NCBI GenBank assembly: GCA_950295325.1
Contig: OX485803.1
Coordinates: 75,467,554-75,531,553, forward strand
Origin: Polytrichum commune
Taxonomy: Eukaryota; Streptophyta; Polytrichopsida; Polytrichales; Polytrichaceae
DNA: 64,000 nt
Direction of reading: 5' to 3'
The position numbers were made by a program, and so were the translations under genes. The notes beneath the pieces are model-generated. The model was not told the origin of the DNA. It saw only the letters and a list, made by a program, of their open reading frames with translations, and did no database searches. Numbering within the stretch: position 1 is the first letter of the stretch; every line of letters begins with the position of its first letter. Positions 55,130 through 64,000 of the stretch are shown piece after piece.

Positions 55130-56944
55130 TGGATTTGTATATATACTGGTGATTCTTTGCCACCCGTGGCCTGTATATACTCAAAGTGAAGTAGGCACTG
55201 CAATCAGGTGGTGCAATTATATCAGGAAGATGACATCAATTGTTGTGATCTTCAATAGAAGTGAAGTGTACTTCAATAGAAATTGAATAAGTGGACTTCA
55301 GCATAAACAAATTTCTTGTAGCTTCAGGATTATCAAAAGCTAAAAGCATCCATGCAATCTTGTAGGATGATTATCATAATTTAAGTGACTGCCATGATAG
55401 ATGAGCTGTGTAGCTGCTAGGAGGTTTGCACAGAAGACGTTTTAGCAACTAGCGCAGCTCATTGAGGATAGGTGAATCTGCATGGTATTGCAGATTATTT
55501 GAGAATGAAAAAAAGCATCACTTGGCATTCAACCATTGTTCTGAGTGCAGTGCATTGAGTAAAAGCGACAAATGGTTTTGAGTTAATTTTGCATTCTCAT
55601 TCCTTGACAGCTCAGTTAATTTTTAAAACTCATTATTTGCAGAAGCTGAGGTGTATATGAGGTATCGAGGATTGCTATCCAAGGACATGAACTATTTAGT
55701 GATGAATGACCTCTTATCAGTCAAGAAATCTTGTGGAAGCAGTCAAATATTCTAGTTCACAGGCAGAGAATGATTTTCTTTACTATTTAAGTTATGAATA
55801 CATTATGAAATGTAATGTAATGTATGTGGGCCTTTTGTGGTCATTCTTAATCAGATGCCTATATTTGGGTGTCATATGGTAAGGCAAGTAGACATGTTTC
55901 ATGATGTGATTGGACTAATGTGCTAAAAAACTAGACATCATTACAGGTTCAATGGTGAACACAAGTAGGGGGGCATGTGTGATTACTTAAGGAGAATGAA
56001 AACCTTCACTTTTATCTCCAATCATGTTGCATCTCAACTCCAATTTTGATACTTGAAATGACAATTCTCAATTATTCACGGTTTCTAAATAGATAAGACA
56101 ACTTTTGAATCGACCTAATGCCCATAATTGTTTGTGGAGTTGGAATTGCCCACTATAGGGCCAAATGCATATGCCTTTAGCCCCATTGAAATAAAGTATT
56201 ACAAACATGCAATGTTTACTCTAACATGTACTAATTTAGATACACAACCATGGCCATCTTTGTTGTACTTGTGATCTCCATCCACCACATCTTAAGGTTG
56301 TCCGTTGCAAAGGTCCTTTTGGAGACAACAATAATGGGTTGTAAGTTCAAGCCAAGTGGCATTGTAAAGATTTGCAATCCAGTTAAAAAAAAAGGTAGAA
56401 AAGAAAATGAACTCGACATTATTTGTTGATGTGAATGAGGGCCCACTCATCCTATAACTTACCAAATGGCATGTCCTCATTCAAGTTTTATGTTAGGGTG
56501 CTACCTACCTTTCATTAGGCAAACTCTATACTAATTTAAATAATGGTTTACTAGATTATGTTGACATGATTATGTAGAATCGATTATGGTGTTCATTTTA
56601 CTCTACCTAGTCCATCCTTAATGTTTGGAGGTGGTCCATGGAGGATTTCTTACAATTGGGGGGGGGGGGGGGGGGGACCACCATGTACTAATATTTAGGA
56701 TTAGTACCTTGTGTTGCAAGCAGAATATGAGGTTATGTACTTCAGGCGGTGGGTTGTGCCTTTGTCAATATCAAGGGCCAAAGCCGAGACCTTGTGTGCC
56801 TATGAATGAGCTATTTGAAGTAGGAAAATGATATTCCCATGTGTAAGTTGGATACATAAATAGGGGGCCTTCCAACCTACTAGATGATCTTGACATTTTG
56901 TCTACACACTTTGGGCATAATTGGAGTAGTGGGTTGAGGAAGGT
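55130..56944. other. 3' UTR and intergenic
   Basis: Downstream of the membrane-protein gene stop. AATAAA-like words are present but none can be chosen. A run of 19 G lies at 56658-56676. No gene seen. Confidence 0.4.
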
Positions 56945-57600
56945 TACTAAGGGCAAGTGTCCATTGTGACCAAGCCAAGCCCATGACCATGAACAGTGAG
57001 GACCATTGAAACTCTTCCAAAGGCTTTGAAATTGAAATTAGATTTAGCATGGTCATGGGTCTTCAAGTGTAGTGTAAAGACGTACACAACTAGTCTTTCA
57101 ACCAAATGTTACTTCATTACCATCCTATAAAAGTGGCCCTTCTACATAATAAGGTAGGATAAATCAAGGGTTGTGAGATTTTGAAGCGTCATGATCTCCT
57201 GGTTTTGTGCTATAGCATCACATCAAATCCTAAGTCTGGCATACCATGAAACATTATCCATTTCATGTCATGTAGGATTCTACAAAAGGTTTTCATCCAA
57301 TTAAACCTTATTGATTGCTTAGACCCTCAAGCTCTGGTGTAAAGTGAAGTGACATGGTCTTGAACTTTTCCGCCATTGAGAGTTTCTAGATTTCCAAGGT
57401 CATGGGGCCCTTAAGTTCTATTGTTAAGTGGCCCTAAGGTACGTGGCCCAATTGTAAATATTCCAACTCCGTTAACAATTTTGACCGTTGCTTAGAATCA
57501 AGAATTGTCTCACCTAATCAATGATTGCGAATTGCAACGGTTGTCATTTCAAGTGTTTCATGGTTGGATCTGATATCCAAAATTTGTAGGAGGTCATAGT
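56945..57600. repeat. Dispersed repeat family copy 3
   Basis: Shares agcccatgaccatgaac, tcaagtgtagtgtaaag, aagtggccct and attttgaccgttg with copies at about 2915-3430 and 45540-46470, in the same orientation. Confidence 0.55.
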
Positions 57601-57885
57601 AAAGACTTTTTTTTTTCCCTCTTTTCGTTATCATATTTTGACCCCTCCCAAATGTGTTAACAACCAAACTTAAATAATGATAAAAATGACTACAAACACT
57701 TGTTGATCATCTTGCAGAAATTGTGTATTCCATATCCTACAAGTGGGGTGCAAGGCTATAAAGGTTGGCTTCCATGTAAGCCGATTGCTCATCAGATTCT
57801 AGTGAAATATATAAATTTCAATAGGTGGAACCTACATTTTCCTAGAATCTGGTGGGTGAGTGGCCTACATGGAAACTAACCCTAA

Positions 57886-58461
57886 GAGATTGTTTACACA
57901 TGGACCATGAAGTTGTCCCAAAGTCTTGTAAAATTTGTGATTGGTTATTGAACTCGTCCCGGGACCACTTCGGTTTACACCAAGGAAAAAATGCCAGAAT
58001 GACTATGAAGTTCAAGGTTCCCAAAAGATATATTTTAACGCCTACATTATCCACTAGCATGGTCCAACGGGTTTTGTGGTGGGAGAGGCAAAAAATTAAA
58101 AAATGAAAATGAAAGTGCCTGTGGCATAGTAATTTTATTATAATAATGTTTCTATGAATTTTTTTGGGGGAAGAGAAGATGAAGACAAAAGAAGACAAAA
58201 GAATGGTCAAACTTGAATTCTTTTTTCAGAACAACCCTTTCTGGACATATATTTAAAAAATTAGCACATTTCATTTTTTTGGGTGCATATATGGTCATTC
58301 CTCTTGGCCCACATTTGGTTTACACCTACAGTGAGGGGTCCAAAAGCTTTGTGAATTGGTTTTTAAGAAACCGGACCATGGAAGTTGGACCATGAAGTCA
58401 GACCACGGAAAAAGGCCATCTTCCATGGTCCGACTTCATGGTCCATGGTGTAAGCTGGCCC
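57886..58461. mobile_element. Tourist-like MITE
   Basis: The ends GAGATTGTTTACACATGGACC (left, first 20 bases diagnostic) and the complement of GGGCCAGCTTACACCATGGA (right) are flanked by TAA (57883-57885 and 58462-58464). The right part contains a foldback around ccatgaagtcagacc/ggtccgacttcatgg. Related copies lie at 24540-24790 and 37935-38800. Confidence 0.75.
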
Positions 58462-58474
58462 TAAGTGTGCCTTT

Positions 58475-58715
58475 AAGACCATGCATCACTAAGGCGTTGT
58501 GAATGAGGCGCATGTGATCACGGGCAAGAGATCCTCCACCATCAATGCACGGGACCTCATCTAGTGGTTTGTGGCTACTGCGTTCATAAGGGAGGACATG
58601 AAGCCATCACCAACGTGGCACGGGGATCGAGGATCCGTGACATAGGCACGTGCCCCGTGCTACCATGGTCTCTCTCACTTCCTCAGCTCTCGGTTTGATC
58701 CCCATTTCTCATGCC
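58475..58715. repeat. Inverted repeat arm, uninterrupted copy
   Basis: The reverse complement matches 60861-60910 plus 61509-61690. The junction word is ATGGTAGC (complement of 58659-58666), where the other copy has a 598-bp MITE. Confidence 0.8.
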
Positions 58716-60860
58716 CTTATTTTTTTGAGACAAAAAGTCGACACGCCAACGCCAAAGCACAGGAGGCAGTTGACCACCTCGCAAGTTTTTTTATTAAGTA
58801 GAGAGGACATTTCACAGCCGAGAATCGAACAGCCAACCTCTTCCTTGAGATTTGAGCATCTCTCCACCATCGTCTAGTAGCTTAGGGTCTTCTCGGACCA
58901 AACTCCCACCACCTTCCAATTCTCCTCTACACCTTGGTCGAAAACTTCCAGATTCGCTTTTTTCACATCTCCACCATCTCCAAATCTATCCTATGGACTT
59001 CCTCCGGAGGTTGGGCGATACCTCGGACCACCATCTCTCCTGTCAAATGCGTCTTGTGAGTATGGCTTGCTGCTATGGAACTCCTTTCGCTCCCCTTTAA
59101 AGCCCGACCAGTACTTGAGAATCTTGATGATGAACTCGACTCTTGAGGTTTTCCTTTACTTTTATCATGAAATTTCCTCCTCTCTCCCATTTGGGCAGAA
59201 GAAGAAGAAGATTGACTAGCTTGCTTCCATTTGCTTGTGGAATCTCTGTTGCTATCTCTCTGCATCCCTGACTTGAAGCCCTTCACATAAACGTTGTCTT
59301 CCTCGCCTTCCTCGTACCCTACAGCTCTTGAAGGTGGCAGCAGGGAATGCAAAGGAGCTCGTAGGAGACTGGATGATGCCTCCTGTAGTAAGAATAGAGC
59401 CTACAAATGACGAAGAGAAGAAGATGGAGATGTAATGGATGTGATGGAAATGGAGATTGATTTAGGAGACAAGTTGGAGAGTGAGGAAGAAGGAGGGGAA
59501 GGTGATGGAGTGTCGGACATCGAGAAAGAAGATGTTGGGTTGTTGTGCTTATGCCCCCTCCCCACCTGACCTTAGCGAAGCCTAAATGTTGGTTCTAAAA
59601 ACACGGCCTCCACACCATCGACATTATCTAGTGCCCAGCCTAGTTGGCAAATGATGTGGCATGGCTTAAAAGTGGAGGTTTTAAGCCCCAAGCACCGACT
59701 CTCCCATCGGTATCTAGACATGAGGCAAGAATATAGGACTTTTAAAAGTGTCGTCTCCCGCCCTTGTGATTGGTTGTTTTTTAGTCTTAGCTATGAGGGC
59801 ACGAGGAGTTCCATTAACAAAAACCGATGGTAAGATAGATGAGTAATAAGGGATTTGGGGATGGGACAAAAACTATCCAACATTCATTGCTTGGTAGATA
59901 AACCCATGAACATGTGTGAAAGCTACTTAACTAAAACCTACTCAAAAATTTCCGGACCAAGTTCTTGTAGGTGCATTGGGAGAGCCGGATGCATCCCCTA
60001 TAACTAAGGGAGCTTCACCCGGGTTTTAGGAAAGACTTTGGTTATTTGGTAAAGTCAGGTGGGGAGGGGGCATTATATACATTGCATATTCAAGTTTTTC
60101 AAGTTTTACCTCTGAGCCCACAAGATCTTGCAAAATTCCAAGCACGGGCCCCATCCACCTTCCAAACCCACTGTACTGATAAGCATAATGATGCCTGCAC
60201 CGTATACCATGACTGAGCTATCAGTCGGAGCAAGAATTACATCATCTAAAATCTCAGTTTAACCAAGTGTAAGCTTCAATCTTTCCCACCTCGAATACTT
60301 TTTTGTTGAGATGATAAGTTCCAGGCGGAGAGGCCCGGTTGTGGGTAACCCTGCACTTGCACCTCAAAAACAGAGCACATAAGCTAGTCCATAACCTAAG
60401 GAAGAATACCTTGTAATGTCAACTGTCAATATGCAGCTCTAAAATCTACCAAACTAATATGATCTCTATGCCCACAGAGTAGCCCTGCAAAATAGCACCA
60501 ACTTCGAAGTAACTTTTTCTTACTAGAGATTATGGTTGAACAGCTACAGACACATGATGTTCTAATCCGTGATTGATTGAGGAGAAGCACACTGTGAAGA
60601 TTCAAAGAAGGTTGCCAATTTTGGCCTGTGGTCTTTGCTTGTGTATTTGGGTTTCTATGAAGCGAATGGGTTAGGGTATTCATGGTTGTTGAAACCGTAA
60701 CATCATCAAGTGTTGATGATTGTTTGGTAGCGGCTAATTTGTATCGGAAAATGAAGGGTCACGAAGATCATAATATGCTTGTGGTCCTTCGGTAAGTCAT
60801 CGCTTTGATCCTCTTGATATACTTACACAAGAGGTAGAGGAGGATTTGAAGGTGGCAGGA
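58716..60860. other. Intergenic between the inverted arms
   Basis: A minus-strand frame at 58963-59352 encodes a serine-rich 129-residue peptide with no recognisable domain. 59987-60073 is an inverted match to about 61684-61781 (accaaataaccaaagt). No gene supported. Confidence 0.35.
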
Positions 60861-60910
60861 GAAATGTGGATCAAACCGAGAGCTGAGGAGGTGAGAGAGA
60901 CCATGGCAGC

Positions 60911-61508
60911 CAGTGTTCAAGATAGAAGTCCTCAATGCCCTTCAAACGCAATAACCCTTCAAAACGCAACCCCAAATTGAAAATGAAGACGTCGCTTGAA
61001 GTCCTCAATATAATATGCCCGCCACAAGAACCAACAAGCGCAGGGCATTGTCACTACAAGAAGCGGAGTTGGATTGTTGATTCTTAACCCTTAAAGGACA
61101 ATGTTGCCCCACGGGCTTGGTATTATTTTGGGAGAATCTTGTTCAAAACTTCTACTCCATTGCACCAAATGGAGTTTTTAGAATGCCAAATCGAGCACCT
61201 TAGCAAGATCTATACTTCTTTAGAATAGAGCCTATGCAAATTAATTGGTTAATCATGCTTAAAATGAATTTTAAAAGATATTTTGGGTGTGGTATCAAGA
61301 AAGCATATGTCCTTTAAGGGTTAATTCTTCATATAATATTGGAAACATGTATTATATAATTCATGCACAAGTTTAATATGAGTTTTGTATTTCATTTTTA
61401 TGTTCTTGGATTAACGTCTTGGATTTGAACCAACCCTTCAATCGAAGAGCTGAAATTTGAGAGTCCTTCAAAATGAAAATCATATAAGGGCTTCAATCTT
61501 GAACACTG
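60911..61508. mobile_element. hAT-like MITE, 598 bp
   Basis: The ends CAGTGTTCAAGATAGAAG and the complement of CAGTGTTCAAGATTGAAG are inverted repeats. The 8-bp flanks are ATGGCAGC (60903-60910) and ATGGCAAC (61509-61516). The paralogous site at 58659-58666 lacks the insert. A second element is nested inside. Confidence 0.88.
61088..61320. mobile_element. TTAA-flanked MITE nested in the hAT-like MITE
   Basis: 233 bp with 13-bp perfect ends CCCTTAAAGGACA, flanked by TTAA at 61084-61087 and 61321-61324. TTAA plus CCCT ends is the piggyBac pattern. No transposase nearby. Confidence 0.55.
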
Positions 61509-63539
61509 ATGGCAACACGGGGGCATGAGCCTTTGCCGCAACTTGACGCGGATCCTCGACCCCCGTGCCACACTTGCCATGGCTCCCCGGGGCGCATGCA
61601 TCAAGGGCAGAGGAACTCCCTGCCCGGCGACCACACGGGCCTCATTCACAACGCCTCGGTGATGTGGCCTTTAAGAACCGCTTACCTTAGTCCTCCTTCC
61701 CAACTAACTTTACCAAATAACCAAAGTTTCCTAAAAACCGGGTAAAATTCACTCGGTTATAGCAAAGGCATCCGGCCAATGTTCAATCTTCAACACTTGT
61801 CAAGTGCCATTTGGCCATCAAAGAAGTTTTTTTTTTCTCTATCTCTCTCTCTCTCTTGAGGGGGGGGGGGGCATTTCACAAAAACGTGCTCTGCATCCAC
61901 CAGTCACAGTGAAGGCCACTCCAAAAATTGCATGTCACAATTCTGCAACTTCGGCTCGGCACTCTCAATTCTAATTTAGCATCATCCACCATTGCCGCCT
62001 CTACCAGTGAACATGTCTGCCTATGTGCATGGAGAATAGATCAACAAGAAGCATGGGGGTGTTGGGGCAGTGGGTGTAAGGTAGAAATACCATAACCCGT
62101 TAACCACCCTCTAGCCATGCACTAGACGGCCGTCATAATGGTAAAGTGTCATTTCTAAAAGACTAAAACGGATCGTGGCTCGGCGGCAACTTCAATGCAC
62201 GTACACTTAGTGTAGCCAATGGGAGTCAAGTGCTAATGTACTCATGAGGTAACCCATTTAGGCAATGTTATGTATGGAAATGTGGATTACCATGTTCGGT
62301 GTAGGGAGAATCTAGTGAACGAGTAGGGAGTTGGACAACTTTCCACGTTGAAAAATTGTAGCATTTTTTGTATAGGACTAAAAAATATGAAACAACTTGC
62401 ATTCTTCATGAATCCTTCTCGTCTATCTTGGAAAATTATCTCATGATTGTCAGACCAGATGTTCAATGCGAATCACCTTATTTTCACAGGTTATGGTATT
62501 TCTACCTTAGCTATGGCGGTGTTGGCAGTGGTTCTAGTGGCAGCCTGCTTGTTGGTGTGAGGCAGCGGTGGGAAGTCGAGGTCGCAAGAGAAGAGAATGA
62601 AGGATGGATGCACTGTTCAAGTTTAAAATGCAGTGCGGTGCAAACAGAAGAGCGGTGCAGTACGGTGCCTATTTTCTATATGGCCCTCTTGGATCGCCTC
62701 CCATTCGCTCATCCCCGTGTCAATGCACTGATAATCCCCAACATCCCCTACTAAGATCACCACCCTTGCAATATTCTTCACAACCATCTTGACATCACCA
62801 TGCTGCTACTGCTGTTGCTGTTGCAGGCCGAGCTACTAGCTAGGTACCTCACTGGGTGTTGTGTAGAGACTGAAGCGATTCTCAAGAGTTCAGGTAACTG
62901 TTTGTGGCTGAAGATTTGAAGCTTGACCAAGGTTTTGGGTTTTCAAATGCAGTCAGTGGTTGGGCATTTCATCAAGAGCTCATCGTGTGGAGGTGTCTGC
63001 CTGTGGCGTGGATATCGGAGAGGATTTGTGGGAGGGTTAGTGTTGTTGGGTATGATTAGGTCTGTGAGAAGCTACCAAAGGTGATGAGTGTGTGTGATGG
63101 ATTATTTGTGCACGTGATAAGTGCATGTAATGGCCTCACTTTAACCAAATGTGCTTGCAGGAATGGAGTGCCCTCGCTGCTTTACTGAAACATAATATGT
63201 CTTGAGATAGGTGACACGACTTAGATTAATCATCACGTACAAGTGAAACCACCTGAAAATCATCACAACACGTTATTCAAAAACTACATCTGCAAGATTT
63301 AGGACCAGTCCATTGGAACTACAATGTTTATTTCAATTAATGTGGATTAGCATTTGCATTACAGTGTTCTGTAACTTCTTATTAAGAATGTGACTTTTTA
63401 ACCTTGAAAGATTTGTTATGTTCTATAAAGTGAAAATCGACACTGTGTAAGCATTTAGGTGAAGTGGTCTTGTAAATTTTCAGCATGTTTTCATTCTTAT
63501 GGTTTATTCTTGCAACATTTCTAGATGGGTTCTGAAATT
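61509..63539. other. Intergenic; inverted arm remainder and short inverted repeats
   Basis: 61509-61690 completes the interrupted inverted arm. A 12-G run is at 61860-61871. 62079-62097 and 62492-62510 form 19-bp inverted copies of aaggtagaaataccataac. The open frame 62368-62754 has no domain and I do not accept it as a gene. Confidence 0.4.
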
Positions 63540-64000
63540 CAAGCAAGATTTGGACGTCCACCTCAAGATGTTTCTCTCTAAATTCTCGATCAAGTGTGGG
63601 AAAAACTCCTATTGATGTTGAGCGTAGTACCTCACATCAAAATTTCAATGCTCCAGAAGATTTTGACATGAGCGATTCAATTTTTTTGTCTTTCAATGAA
63701 GAAGAGCCTAATGTTGAAATTCGTGATGATGACGAAGAAGTTGAGTTGTTGGTGAATTGTCCGAGGGTGCACAAAAGAGTTTTTTGACAAGCTTGGAGAA
63801 TTGGTCATAGGTGGTTGTATCACGTCAAGCCTGCAAGAGGACTTGCACATGGAATTATGAAATGCGAAGCTTGCGACGAATTCAAACTTGGGAAATGGTG
63901 GGATGAAGATGGATGTACAACTTTACAAAAATCTGCTATTAAAATTCATGAAAAAAGTGAGGACCACAAATTTGCCATGGTTCGTTGGGAAGATATATAT
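63540..64000 (+). pseudogene. hAT-type transposase N-terminus, runs off the window
   Basis: The frame from about 63596 (MGKTPIDVERSTSHQNF) includes an acidic linker, then an in-frame TGA at 63785-63787, then continues open to the window end with MKCEACDEFKLGKWWDEDG, CTTLQKSAIKIHEKSEDHKF and AMVRW. CxxC with later HxxxxxH and the GCTTLQK/HExSxDHK pattern fit the TTF/BED-like zinc finger that precedes DUF4371 in plant hAT proteins. The stop suggests decay unless an intron is involved. The remainder lies outside the window. Confidence 0.6.

Noticed and set aside
58963-59352. Serine-rich 129-residue minus-strand frame
   Set aside because: Low-complexity composition, no domain, and it lies within a repeat-rich region.
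62368-62754. 128-residue plus-strand frame
   Set aside because: No domain, no good start, and it overlaps one arm of a short inverted repeat.
1-64000. CRISPR arrays, tRNA or rRNA genes
   Set aside because: No regularly spaced repeats or recognisable structural RNA genes were seen; the only tRNA-like words are retroelement primer sites.

Overview
The window looks like a gene-poor, transposon-rich stretch of a large land-plant nuclear genome. It is AT-rich, has multi-exon genes with GT-AG introns, Tourist-like, hAT-like and pogo-like MITEs, and plant Copia and Ty3/Gypsy retrotransposons. Only two host genes can be built exon by exon. I cannot place the species.

Layout: 0.3-2.2 kb holds a decayed hAT/DUF4371 transposase, 2.2-6.7 kb dispersed repeats and unresolved protein-like pieces, and 6.7-8.2 kb a long-TIR element. 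A complete nine-exon ATXR4/SDG38-like SET-domain gene lies on the minus strand at 8622-13010. A LINE relic follows at about 14.3-14.8 kb, a decayed Copia element at 16.06-21.92 kb, an unresolved decayed coding stretch at 22.3-23.6 kb, and MITEs at 24.5-26.8 kb.

The centrepiece is a young Ty3/Gypsy element on the minus strand at 27734-37818. Its repeated terminal blocks look identical by eye and it is flanked by the 4-bp repeat TGAT. One continuous reading frame encodes Gag, two CCHC knuckles, an aspartic protease, a complete cytosine-5 DNA methyltransferase domain, reverse transcriptase, RNase H, integrase and a C-terminal PHD finger. The frame is broken only by two in-frame stops: TAA-CAA-TTG inside the methyltransferase, and TAG-CAA-TCA before the polymerase, which fits the tobacco-mosaic-virus-type leaky-stop consensus. 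The sequence just after the 5' LTR is complementary over 13 nt to the LTR interior, as in Tf1-type self-priming. The order of terminal blocks is what a reopened 2-LTR circle would give. The leader contains a CpG-dense island. A retroelement carrying its own DNA methyltransferase and a histone-reading finger is the best candidate here for an unusual system.

37.8-48.7 kb is MITE- and repeat-rich non-coding DNA. A nine-coding-exon gene for an unnamed multi-pass membrane protein occupies 50881-55129 (plus). 55-63.5 kb is non-coding with a Tourist-like MITE, inverted repeats and a hAT-like MITE that contains a further TTAA-flanked MITE and whose empty site is preserved nearby. The window ends inside the N-terminal zinc-finger part of another hAT-type transposase.
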